Positions 45,955 to 57,210 of a stretch of 64,000 nt of DNA are shown here, one piece after another. Where the stretch lies: the NCBI RefSeq assembly GCF_022539505.1, contig NC_061514.1, positions 341,480,644 through 341,544,643 of the forward strand, written 5' to 3'. The translations under genes and the position numbers were made by a program. The first letter of the stretch is position 1; each line of letters opens with the position of its first letter. The notes below the pieces were generated by a model, which was not told the DNA's origin, ran no database searches, and was given only the letters and a program-made list of their open reading frames with translations. This DNA is from Lolium rigidum (Eukaryota > Streptophyta > Magnoliopsida > Poales > Poaceae).

Positions 45955-47466
45955 TGATACGTCCATTTTGCATCACTATTTTATATCATAATTTACTGTT
46001 ATTCATTGATATATTTCATATTTAGAGATGATACTTATGTTATTTCACCTATTTTGCATGTTTCATGATTATTGGAGAATCATTCACCGGAGTCAGGATT
46101 CTGCTGGAAAAAGCACCGTCAGGATACAATATTTCTGAAGATCAACAATTGACGGAAAATATACCGAAGCTCCTATTTTTCCAAATGACGGAGCCAGCTA
46201 GAAGGGGAGGCCGAGGAGGGCCACCATGGGCCTCCCCCCATAGGCCGGCGCGGCCACCAGGCCTAGCGCGCTGCCATGTGGGGAGGGGGCCCACAACCCC
46301 CGTCGGCCGTCTCCCTTTCGCGTACTTCATCTCCAGAGAACCCTAAGGTGTACAGAGGCATCGAGAATAGACAGAGCCGCCTCTGCGGGGCGGAGAAACA
46401 CCAGAGCGAAAAGAGCTCTCCGGCAGACTGAAATCTGCCGGGGAAATTCCCTCCCGGAGGGGGAAATCGTCGCCATCGTCACCGTCATCGAGCTGGACTT
46501 CATTGGGATCATCATCATCATCTCCACCGCCGACACCATCATCTCCACCGCTGCACCTCGTCTCCGCTGTAACATCTAGGGGTGAATCTTGATTATTTCA
46601 TAGGGGAGACTCTCCCGGTATTGATTACTCCTTGTTATTGATGCTATTGAGTGAAACCATTGAACCAAGGTTTATGTTCAGATTGTTATTCATCATCATA
46701 TCACCTCTGATCATGTTCCATATGTTGTCTCGTGAGTAGTTCGATTAGTTCTTGAGGACATGGGTGAAGTCTAAATGTTAGTAGTGAACTATGTTGAGTA
46801 ATATTTAATGGTTTAATATTTAAGTTGTGGTATTATTCTTCTAGTGGTGTCATGTGAACGTCGACTACATGATACTTCACCTTTATGGGCCTAGGGGAAT
46901 GCATCTTGTATTCGTTTGCCAATTGTGGGGTTGCCGGAGTGACGAGCAACTCCGAACCCCGTTGGTATATCGATGCATGAGGGATAGCGAGGATCTCGAG
47001 TTTAAGGCTGTGGTTAGATTTATCTTAATTACTTTCTTGTATTTGCGGATGCTTGCAAGGGGTTTAATCACAAGTATGTATTAGTCCTAGGAAGGGCGGT
47101 GCATTAGCATAGGTTCACCCACACAACACTTATCAAAACAATGAAGATTAATCAACTATATGAAGCGAAAGCACTAGACTAAATTCCCGTGTGTCCTCAA
47201 GAACGTTTGGTCATCATAAGTAAACAAACCGGCTTGTCCTTTGTGCTAAAAAGGATTGGGCCACTCGCTGCAATTATTACTCTCGCATTTTACTTACTTG
47301 TACTTTATTTATCTGCCATATCAAAACCCTCTGAAAACTTGTCTGTGAGCATTTACAGTGAATCCTTCATCGAAACTGCTTGTCAACACCTTCTGCTCCT
47401 CGTTGGGTTCGACACTCTTATTTATCGAAAGTACTACGATACACCCCCTATACTTGTGGGTCATCA
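45955..47466 (+). repeat. A1 3' LTR
   Basis: 1,512 bp, TGATACGTCC to GGGTCATCA, uninterrupted, followed by TSD GGCAG at 47467-47471. It shares with the A1 5' LTR features absent from A2 (ATTGGAGAATCATTCACCGG near 46072), confirming that the two belong to one element. Confidence 0.94.
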
Positions 47467-47471
47467 GGCAG

Positions 47472-48414
47472 GTCGGCGGTGAGCACGCAGCATGGGTGGG
47501 AAGGGAGCAAGCGGACACCAGCAACGACGGGAGGCCCAGCGAGCGCCGCTGGTGCAGCGAGTGGATCACACCAAAGATGGACACATCTATGAGCACCTCC
47601 ACCACCTTCTACTTAAGACACCACTCACTAGCACAACCAACACCACTCCGGCGCGCGGAAATACCACCATATCGATGTCGCCGACGGTTATATTATACTA
47701 GCGAGTTGCATATATTTTCATCTACGTCCGTCGAAACAAAAAATTTACAACACGAGAAGTGTGCGAAACGGCGAGGTGAAGCTTCTGGTAAAAGAAAATT
47801 TGAAACAGTGAAGCATGTGCGATAAATTTGATAAAATTTGGTCACAAACGATTTAAACAAGAATGCGAAGTTGGAGATTTACACCAAACAAAACTTGAAA
47901 CCGATAGTCGGAATGGAATCACCTCGTCGACGCACATATTTTTAATTTACAGCTTATTTTGATTTGAAATATAGTTGTGTTGATTAGAAGTCAATAGAGG
48001 TGAGGAAGATTAAGAAGGGTAAGGGGAAGCAAGAGCACCTGCAAGGTTGCATCTGGCGAGCACTTGATTGCAACGAGTCAGCCTACATATAGGGAAATGC
48101 TGATTCGTGCGTACCCACCGGGACTGACCTAAAGTTTCTACTGACTGCTTCCTATGACCTGTTTCGAGATCGTGCGACCTACGAATCGCGCCCTAACGTA
48201 CTCTGTGAGAATGTTGCAACTAAGTCAAAGTAGTATGCACATTTTATGCATTTCTAGCTAGACACCCAACAAAATATCATTTCACTTACCAAGGCTATCT
48301 AAAATATATGGTTAGTGATGACTGCAAGTGCATAGTTTGTTTGTAGCTAGTTCGAAAAGTTAGAGTATTGAACTACATATACCTAGAGTTCAAGTGGTCT
48401 TAATACTTTTTTGA
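47472..48414. other. Right flank of the nested cluster
   Basis: Bases 47472-47640 are GC-rich and coding-like and would be contiguous with 1260-1458 before A1 inserted. Minus-strand frames are open across the joint for several tens of codons, but I recognise no family. From 47640 to 48414 the sequence is AT-rich with nothing I can assign. Confidence 0.35.
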
Positions 48415-48416
48415 TA

Positions 48417-48652
48417 CTCCCTCCGTCTCGGTTTAATAGGCACACACGCAGTTTAAGACAAACTTTGACCATTGATTTGGTCAACAAAATATAAATTTTA
48501 TGTCTACAAAATTTATATCATTAGATTCGTATGCAAAAAAACTTTCCAATGTTATAATTTTTGTGACATATATTTTATATTTCATTGACCAAAATAATGG
48601 TCAAATCAATTTCTTAAACTACGTGTACACATGTTAACTGAGACGGATGGAG
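48417..48652. mobile_element. Stowaway MITE (Tc1/Mariner type)
   Basis: 236 bp flanked by TA (48415-48416 and 48653-48654), with inverted ends CTCCCTCCGTCTCGGTTTAA and, inverted, CTCCATCCGTCTCAGTTAAC. The interior shows the usual grass Stowaway text (caaactttgacc, ttgaccaaaataatggtcaa). No coding capacity; mobilised by Mariner-like transposases. Confidence 0.92.
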
Positions 48653-48654
48653 TA

Positions 48655-49209
48655 TTTATTTAAAGAGAGTATTTAATGATTATTCTAAAGTTTAGGTGAT
48701 GCGCGAATGGTGAAAAAGGTTGGGTTAGTTTGGTTTTGAACTAAACAATAAGTAAAGTAGAAACAACAAACAGAGAGTAGAACTCGTATTGTAAAAGCAT
48801 GAAACTGCAATAGAGCAAAAGAGTAACCATGGAGCGTTGTAAATTCAAAATGGTATGAATGGAGGTGTAACTAATGGACGAATCCTTTTGTAAATTCACA
48901 ACAAAGTTTAGAACTTACAACAAGATGGATGAAGGATCAGGTGAAAATGGTGATGTCGATGGATATGATGTTGTGATGATGAAGATGACAACCAATCCTC
49001 CAAGAGTCTTTGTAATTTGTAGGATTGATGCCTCTGTGCTTGTTTCCCCTCCTTATCCCTTTCGAAGGTGAAGTTTATGTGAATTATGGTGTCTCTAGAT
49101 CTTTGTTCTGTGATTCGTCTTCACGGGGCGGAACTATTTAAAGGGGCGAAGCCATCGACAGGCCATACGGGCATCGATACGGGCAGATCCCGCCCGTATC
49201 GGTGCTCGT
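48655..49209. other. Flank between the Stowaway MITE and element D
   Basis: No recognised gene; a plus-strand frame at 48874-49071 has no support. A perfect 9-bp palindrome (GATACGGGC at 49176-49184, GCCCGTATC at 49192-49200) lies just before the D insertion. CTCGT at 49205-49209 is the D target duplication. Confidence 0.4.
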
Positions 49210-50529
49210 TGATGTCTACGCACGCTTCTATTCCTGTAGACAGTGTTGGGCCTCCAAGAGCAGAGGTTTGTAGAACAGCAGCAAGTTTCCCTTAAGTGGA
49301 TCACCCAAGGTTTATCGAACTCAGGGAGGTAGAGGTCAAAGATATCCCTCTCAAGCAACCCCGCAATTAAGATACAAGAAGTCTCTTGTGTCCCCAACAC
49401 ACTTAATACACTTGTCAGATGTATAGGTGCACTAGTTCGGCGAAGAGATAGTGAAATACAAGTAATATGGATGATTATAAGTAGTAATTGAAATCTAAAA
49501 TAAAAATGGCAGCAAGCGAACATGTAGCAGAACTTGTTGGAAACGGTATTTCAATGCTTAGAAACAAGGCCTAGGGATCATACTTTCACTAGTGGACACT
49601 CTCAACAATGATCACATAATTGAATAAATAAATGCTACTCTCAAACACTCTCTTGTTGGATAACAAACACCATTCATTGTGTAGGGCTATAAAAGCACAC
49701 CTCAAGCCGGAGTAAACAAGCTCCACAACTTCATAAAGGAATCACACACGATGCGCACACTGTCACCATCACACCGTGGAGAGTGGCTCCGGAGTTCATA
49801 TTAAAGTAACCTCTAAAGTGCATAATAGACAAGAGTAACATCTACATATTCAACTAGATCACAAAGCTCATGATCACATAAAGATCACACCATGGAAGAG
49901 AGAGAGATGAACCACATAGCTACCGGTAGAGCCCTCAGCCTCGGGGGAGAACTACTCCCTCCTCATCATGGGAGACAACAACGGCGATGAAGATGGCGAT
50001 GGAGTCGATGGAGATGGATTCCGGGGGCACTTCCCCGTCCCGGCGGCGTGCCGGAACAGAGACTTCTGTCCCCCGAACATGGCTTCGCGATGGCGGCGGC
50101 TACGTAACTTTTCGTGGAGGAAGACCGATTGCTTTAGGGTTTTCACTTCTAGGAGAATATATAGGAGAAGGGGCGATGTCGGTGGAGTCCCGAGGTGGGC
50201 TCCCCACCTGGCGGCGCGCCTGGGGCTGGCCGCGCCTCCCTATGGGGAGGAGGCCCTGGGCCTCCCTCGGGCTTGCCCTTCTGGCTCCGTGTGTCCCTCG
50301 GAAAAATAGGAGGTTTGGCTTTTGTTTCGTCCAATTCCGAGAATATTTCCTGTGTAGAATTTCTGAAATCAAAAACAGCAGAAAACAGGAACTGGCGCTT
50401 CGGCATCTTGTTAATAGGTTAGTCCCGGAAAATGCATAAAAATGATATAAAGTGTGAGCAAAAGATGTAAGTATTGTCATAAAACTAGCATGGAACATAA
50501 GAAATTATAGATACGTTGGAGACGTATCA
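49210..50529 (-). repeat. D 3' LTR
   Basis: 1,320 bp, nearly identical to 54019-55342. Several differences from the other LTR are CAG/CGAG toggles (near 49260 and 49279 versus 54070 and 54090). The TATA-like tatatagg lies near 50158. Confidence 0.93.
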
Positions 50530-53109
50530 AACATCCCCAAGCTTAGTTCATACTCGTCCTCGAGTAGGTAAACGATAAAGAGAATAATTTCTGAAGTGAC
50601 ATGCTACCAACATAATCTTGATCAACATTATTTGTAAAGCATATGAGATGAATGAAGTGACCCAAAGCAATGGTCTATAGTTTTCTAACAAAAAGATAAT
50701 GACTAAACAACTGAATCATATAGCAAAAACTTTTCATGAATAGTACTTTCAAGACAAGCATCAAAAGGTCTTGCATAAGAGTTAACTCATAAAGGAATAG
50801 ATTCTTAATAAAAGGTTTTGAAGCAACACAAAGGAAGATTTAAGTTTCAGCAATTGCTTTCAAATTTCAACATGTATATCTCATGGATAATTGTCAACAC
50901 AAAGTAATATAATAAGTGCAATAAGTAAACATGTAGGAATCAGTGCACACAGTTGACACAAGTGTTTGCTTCTAAGATAGAAAGAAGTAGGTAAACTGAC
51001 TCAACATAAAGTAAAAGAAGGGCCCTTCGCAGAGGAAGCAGGGATTACTCATGTGCTAGAGCTTTTTATTTTGAAAACATGGAAACAATTGTGTCAACGG
51101 TAGTAATAATTCATATGTGTTATGCATAAAACCTCCTATAAGTTGCAAGCCTCATGCATCGAATACCAATAGTGCCCGCACCTTGTCCTAATTAGCTCGG
51201 ACTTCCATGGAATATCATTGCATTACATATGTTTCAACCAAGTGTCACAAAGGGGTACCTCTATGCCACCTGTACAAAGGTCCAAGGAGATAAATCGCAT
51301 TTGATTTCTCGATTTTGATAGATCTCAACTTGGGGACATCCATACTGGGACAACATAGAAAACAGATAATGGACTCCTCTTTTATGCTTTAAGCATTCAA
51401 CAATAATAATATTCTCATAAGAGATTTGAGGATTAATGTCCAAGCTGAAACTTCCACCATGATACATGGCTTTGGTTGGCGGCCCAATGTTCTTCTCTAA
51501 CAATATGCATACTCAAACCATTTACTCATGAGAAATCTCCCTTACTTCAGACAAGACGAACATGCATAGCAACTCACATGATATTCAACAAAGGTGTGAT
51601 AGGTTGATGGCGTCCCTAGGAACATGGTTACCGCTCAACAAGCAACTTATAAGAACTAAGATACATAAGCGACATATTCATTACCACAATAGTTTTTAGG
51701 CTACTTTCCCATGAGCTATGTATTGCAAAGACAAGGAATGAATTTTTAAAGGTAGCACGCAAGCAATTTACTTTGGAATGGCAAAAAAATACCACATATA
51801 GGTAGTTATGGTGGACACAAATGGCATAGGTTTTGGCTCAAGGTTTTTGGATGCACGAGAAGCATTTCCTCTCAGTACAAGGCTTTGGCTAGCAAGGTTG
51901 TTTGAAGCAAACACAAGTATGAACCGGTACAGCAAAAACTTACACAAGAACATATTGCAAGCATTATAAGACTCTACGCTGTCTTCATTGTTGTTCAAAC
52001 ACTTTTACTAGAAAATATCTAGACCTTAGAGAGATCAATCATGCAATCCAAATTTCAACAAGCTCTACGGTAGTTCTCCACTAATAGAGTTAAACTACAT
52101 GATGCAAGAGCTTAAACATGATCTATGAGAGCTCAAAACAATTGCCAAGTATCAAATTATTCAAGACAATATGAGGCATTTTCTGTTTCCAACCAAATAA
52201 CAATAAGTATAAGTGTTGCGGCTTTCAGCTTTCGCCATGAATATTAAAGTAAAACGAAGAACACCAGTGTTCAAATGAAAAAGCGGAGCGTGTCTCTCTC
52301 CCACACAAGCATGATAGGATCCGATTTATTCACAGAATGAAAATAACAAAACGAAAATAAAATCACACAGACGCTCCAAGTAAAGTGCATAAGATGTGAC
52401 GGAATTAAAATATAGTTTCACTAGAGGTGACCTGATAAGTTGTTGATGAAGAAGGGGATGCCTTGGGCATCCCCAAGCTTAGACGCTTTAGTCTTCTTGA
52501 AATATGCAGGGATGAACCACGGGGGCATCCCCAAGCTTAGATTTTTCACTCTTCTTGATCATATCATATCATCCTCCTCTCTTGATCCTTGAAAACTTCC
52601 TTCACACCAAACTCAAAGCAATCTCATTAGAGGGTTAGTGCATAATCAAAAATTCACATGTTCAGCAAGGACACAATCATTCACAACACTTCTAGACATT
52701 ACCCAAGGTTACTGAAATTTAATGGAGCAAAGAAATCCATTCAAACACAGTAAAAGAGGCAATGTGAAATAAAAGGCAGAATATGTCAAAACAGAACAGT
52801 CCGTAAAGACGAATTTTTTCGAGGCACTTAACATGCTCAGATGGAAAAGCTCCAGTTGAATGAAAGTTGCGTACATATCTGAGGATTACGCATGAATTTT
52901 TTCAGCATTTTACGAGTTTTATACAGAGAGAAAAACGCAAATTCGTGACAGCTAAAAATATGTTCCTGCGCAGAAATCCAAATCTAGTATCAACTTTCTA
53001 TCAAAGACTTTACTTGGCACAAAAATGAAATAAACATGATAAGGAGAGGTTGCTACAGTAGTAACAACTTCCAAGACACAACAAAACAGTAGCAAAATAA
53101 AAACATGGG
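50530..53109 (-). other. D 3' noncoding region
   Basis: On the element strand it carries CTAAGCTTGGGGA at 53666-53678 (inside the ORF), 52529-52541, 52470-52482 and, as polypurine tract, 50534-50546. The hairpin GGGGATGCC-TTG-GGCATCCCC is at 52454-52474. It aligns with B1 4722-7274 inverted, including the part where B2 differs. No gene. Confidence 0.6.
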
Positions 53110-53787
53110 TTATCTCCCAAGAAGTGCTTTCTTTATAGCCATTAAGATGGGCTCAGTAATTTTAATGGTGCTCTCGCAAGAAATAAGAGTTGAAGCAAAA
53201 GAGAGCATCAAAAGCAAATAAGAAACACTTTTAAGTCTAACCCACTTCCTATGAAAAGGAATCTTGTAAATAAACAAGTCATGTAAGCATAATGCAATAA
53301 GCATAGGAAAACAAGACAAGCGCAACTTCAAGATTTTAAGCAAAAAGAGAGGTGTTTTAGTAACATGAAAATCCCTACAACCATATTGTCCTCTCTCATA
53401 AAGATTTTCAGTAGCATCATGAACAAACTCAACAATATAACTATCACATGAAACATTCTTATCATGAGCTACATGCATAAAATTATTACTCTCCACATAA
53501 GCATAGTCATTACTGTTAATTGTAGTGGGAGCAAATTCAATAAGATAGCTATCATTATTATTCTCATCACCATAATCATCATATATAGGAGGCAAAGTAT
53601 CATCAAAGTAAATTTTCTCCTCCATGCTTGGGGGACTAAAAATATCATGCTCCTCAAAACCAGCTTCCCCAAGCTTAGAATTTTCCATAGCATTAGCAAC
53701 AATGGTGTTCAAAGCATTCATACTAATAACATTGCCATTAGCATGCATATAAAGTTCCATAGGTTTTTTAATTTTCTCTTCAAACAC
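53110..53787 (-). pseudogene. D ORF: acidic protein with hydrophobic C-terminal region, start lost
   Basis: 225 codons open from an internal ATG at 53787. Homology to B1/B2 extends about 25 codons further upstream, where the family ATG corresponds to ATC near 53850. Motifs retained are KLGEAG, YFDDTLPPIYDDY, DENNNDSYLIEFAP, DSYIVEFVHDATE, YERGQYGCRDFHVTKTPL and the tail EPILMAIKKALLGR. The hydrophobic segment is present but less regular (LRLSCFPMLIALCLHDLFIY). Compared with B2 it lacks about 25 codons in the middle without breaking the frame. Function unknown. Confidence 0.6.
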
Positions 53788-53988
53788 CTCATGTCCTAAC
53801 TCAAGATAAATACTATAAAGATCACTAATATTTTTGTTGTTTTCGATTAAGCCTAACTAGTGAAATAAAAACAAGAAACAAAAAGATATAATTGCAGAAT
53901 CTAAAGGAAATAGCTCGAACACTCACACACCGGCAACAGTGCTAGGAAATAGCTTAGTAGTCGGAGGATGTGAATACCTTTTACTTTA

Positions 53989-54007
53989 CCTCCCCGGCAA
54001 TGGCGCC
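53989..54007 (-). promoter_or_regulatory. D primer-binding site (tRNA-Asp type)
   Basis: On the minus strand TGGCGCCATTGCCGGGGA follows the 5' LTR after about 10 nt; one mismatch to the type site. Confidence 0.78.
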
Positions 54008-54018
54008 AGAAAATAGCT

Positions 54019-55342
54019 TGATGTCTACGCACGCTTCTATTCACGTAAACGAGTGTTGGGCCTCCAAGAGCGAGAGGTTTGTAGAACAGCGAGCAAGTTT
54101 CCCTTAAGTGGATCACCCAAGGTTTATCGAACTCGGGGAGGTAGAGGTCAAAGATATCCCTCTCAAGCAACCCTGCAATTAAGATACAAGAAGTCTCTTG
54201 TGTCCCCAACACACCTAATACACTTGTCGGATGTATAGGTGCACTAGTTCGGCGAAGAGATAGTGAAATACAAGTAATATGGATGATTATAAGTAGTAAT
54301 TGCAATCTGAAATAAAAATGGCAGCAAGCGAACATGTAGCAGAACTTGTTGGAAACGGTGTTTCAATGCTTAGAACACAAGGCCTAGGGATCATACTTTC
54401 ACTAGTGGACACTCTCAACAATGATCACATAATTGAATAAATAAATGCTACTCTCAAACACTCTCTTGTTGGATAACAAACACCATTCATTGTGTAGGGC
54501 TATAAAAGCACACCTCAAACCGGAGTAAACAAGCTCCACAACTTCATAAAGGAATCACACACGATGCGCACACTGTCACCATCACACCGTGGAGAGTGGC
54601 TCCGGAGTTCATATTAAAGTAACATCTAAAGTGCATAATAGACAAGAGTAACATCTACATAATCAACTAGATCACAAAGCTCATGATCACATAAAGATCA
54701 AACCATGGGAGAGAGAGATGAACCACATAGCTACCGGTAGAGCCCTCAGCCTCGGGGAAGAACTACTCCATCCTCATCATGGGAGACAGCAACGGCGATG
54801 AATATGGCGATGGAGTCGATGGAGATGGATTCCGGGGGCACTTCCCCGTCCCGGCGGCATGCCGGAACAGAGACTTCTGTCCCCCGAACTTGGCTTCGCG
54901 ATGGCGGCGGCTACGTAACTTTTCGTGGAGGAAGACCGATTGCTTTAGGGTTTTCACTTCTGGGAGAATATATAGGCGAAGGGGCGATGTCGGTGGAGTC
55001 CCGAGGTGGGCTCCCCACCTGGCGGCGCGCCTGGGGGCCTGGCCGCGCCCCCCTATGGGGAGGAGGCCCTGGGCCTCCCCCTGGCTTGCCCTTCTGAATC
55101 CGTGTGTCCCTCAGAAAAATAGGAGGTTTGGCTTTTGTTTCGTCCAATTCCGAGAATATTTCCTGTGTAAAATTTCTGAAACTAAAAACAGCAAAAAACA
55201 GGAACTGGCACTTCGGCATCTTGTTAATAGGTTAGTCCCAGAAAATGCATAAAAATGATATAAAGTGTGAGCAAAACATGTAAGTATTGTCATAAAAGTA
55301 GCATGGAACATAAGAAATTATAGATACGTTGGAGACGTATCA
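54019..55342 (-). repeat. D 5' LTR
   Basis: 1,324 bp; TG at 54019-54020 and CA at 55341-55342 on the plus strand. A TATA-like CTATATATTCTCC on the element strand lies at about 54965-54975, downstream of a GC-rich block, as in B1. Confidence 0.93.
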
Positions 55343-55347
55343 CTCGT

Positions 55348-56814
55348 TAAACTTCCTGGTGCTTCTTCTCATGAGGCTCTTCCACCGAGGTGCGTGAATA
55401 ATTATTTTAGAGACTTATGTAGTCTTTAATTTGTGTATTTATCCACAGAAAATGCGTGCTAAGTCTCCTTTTCAAATGAGTCTTCTGTATCCGGTATCCT
55501 GCTAAAACAAGCATAAAAGGTATGCGCAAACGCGGTAAAATGCTACAATCCTATTGCTACTATTGTAAAAACATAAGGTAAAATATTCTACTAACTGGAC
55601 TCATCATTTGCCTAAAAAAATTATACTTAGTCATTTGCTATATGCCTATATCCACATACATATATTCAGCTCTATTCTAGAAAAATGTTTATTTTCTACC
55701 TATTTTTGCATTTTCTTCCTTACGTTTTGTTCTTGCCGACTGGGAATGTTATTGTCATATTTTCTAAAGAAATCATCAAGTTTATAAATATTTATTAAGA
55801 ATTTAAGTCTGGAAAAATTGAACCACGAGAACTTTTGTAGAAATCTCCAGAAAAATTTTTTAATTGGTGAACTCTTTTAAAATCACTGAAAGATTTTATT
55901 TAACATGTGAAATTTTTTCCAACCCTATTATTCTTTTGAACTCTCAATACATTTTTTGAGCCTCGTGAATATATTTTAAAACACTGAATATTTTTCGAAA
56001 ACGATGTTTTTCTAATAGGCGATCAAGTTCATATATATTTTCCTAAAAAAATCATCAAGTTCATAAATATTTATAAACATAATTTCAGTACAAAAATGGA
56101 ACTCCGAGAAGATTTGTAGAAATGTCCTGACATATGTTTTACTTGGTGAACACTTTTCTAAAATCACATGAAAGTATTTTGTTTAACCCGTGAATAGTTA
56201 GTCAAATCTTAAAAAAATTGAACATCATGAATATATTTTAAAACTATGATTTCTTTCAAATCATATTTCTTTCTAATAGGTGATCATAATTTTGAGTCCC
56301 GTGAAAATAATATAGAGAACATTTCTTAACCTCGTGAACAATTATTTTGATCACCTCACACATCTTTTGAACATCATCAACTGTTTTAGACTTTGAACAA
56401 CTTTTTTGACTACTCATCTTTAAACATATCTAACAATTTGTGCCTTACCATTTGAGACGGAGAGATAGTGTGAAATAATTGTCGATTATGGCTTTGGTTT
56501 ATTCGTCTTAGGGGGCACCTGCATGAAGACATCCCGACTGTCATCGACATGGCCAGGCTATCTCCCGTAGCCCGTAGGGGAACGGCAACATCTCATTATT
56601 GTAGATACCTTGATGTAAAATTATTATGATTGGAGTGCTTCGTGCTTCTGGTGAACTTTTATAATAGATCTGGATCCTTATCTGCGAATAAGTTAACTAT
56701 CTGAAAATAATACAATATTAATTCGCAAAATGTAAAAATTTCATGCAAATTCTATATAATTAATAATATTGGTTATGTTTTATGGGTCATAATGTTTCTT
56801 TTATATTAGTAATA
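55348..56814. other. AT-rich intergenic DNA
   Basis: Right flank of D. No gene is supported. It contains a diverged two-copy direct repeat (55768-56300). The GC-richer patch at 56500-56590 has no recognisable coding content. Confidence 0.4.
55768..56300 (+). repeat. Diverged tandem repeat, two units of about 270 bp
   Basis: Unit 1 starts near AATCATCAAGTTTATAAATA (about 55770) and unit 2 near AATCATCAAGTTCATAAATA (about 56049). Both continue with a GAAC--CGAGAA--TTTGTAGAAAT block, a TTGGTGAAC block and AAAATCAC--GAAAG. Each ends with CTAATAGG-GATCA. No coding content. Confidence 0.7.
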
Positions 56815-57031
56815 CAACCACTTCCTCGATACCGGTTTATTATGTTATTGCAAGATTGAGAAAAGCTTTAACAATTATTTTGGTAAACAAAATATGAGAT
56901 ATATGCAATAAAAAAATTATCGTTGGATTCATATATGAAACAAGTTTCCAATGATATAATTTTTATATAATATATATTATGTTTTGTTGACAAAAATAAT
57001 GATCAAAGTTTTACTCAAAGTATGGAGGGGG
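56815..57031. mobile_element. Degenerate Stowaway-like MITE
   Basis: The left part reads CTTCCTCGATACCGGTTTATT and the right end TATGGAGGGGGTA, with internal text (gacaaaaataatgatcaaag) like that of the MITE at 48417. The terminal repeats are poorly conserved, so the ends are approximate. Confidence 0.5.
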
Positions 57032-57210
57032 TATTAGTATGCAAAAAAATCAAAACAAATTATCTAATTAATATTAAATCCTAATATTCTCCAGTACAAA
57101 TTAACCGACACTGCTTGGAAAACACGGATCTAGACACAAGTTGATTGTGAGAAAATAGAGAGTCAACGCCTAAATTTTTGTCCCTAACCCCACCCCGACC
57201 CTCAATCAGT

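Larger units (their letters stand above)
1459..47466 (+). mobile_element. A1: Athila-type Gypsy LTR retrotransposon, host of four nested insertions
   Basis: The outer element runs from TGATACGTCC at 1459 to GGGTCATCA at 47466 and is flanked by the 5-bp duplication GGCAG (1454-1458 and 47467-47471). Removing the nested elements and their duplicated targets leaves about 10.4 kb, close to the 10.1 kb of sister copy A2. Its pieces are 1459-2093, 9299-10155 (rest of 5' LTR), 10156-14498, 26033-26451, 36545-38921, 45670-45954 and the 3' LTR 45955-47466. It encodes gag, protease, RT, RNase H and integrase without a chromodomain, an extra ORF after pol, and an Asp-tRNA-type primer site; these are Athila-lineage traits. 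Coding regions are broken, so it is probably not autonomous today. Confidence 0.93.
49210..55342 (-). mobile_element. D: non-autonomous Gypsy-type LTR retrotransposon
   Basis: A complete 6,133-bp element on the minus strand with TSD CTCGT (49205-49209 and 55343-55347). The 5' LTR is 54019-55342, the primer site about 53989-54007, the ORF 53787-53110, then noncoding sequence, a polypurine tract at 50534-50546 and the 3' LTR 49210-50529. It is related to B1/B2 but is a separate subfamily (LTR start TGATACGTCTCCAACGTATC). It has no gag-pol. It is not part of the A1 cluster. Confidence 0.93.
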
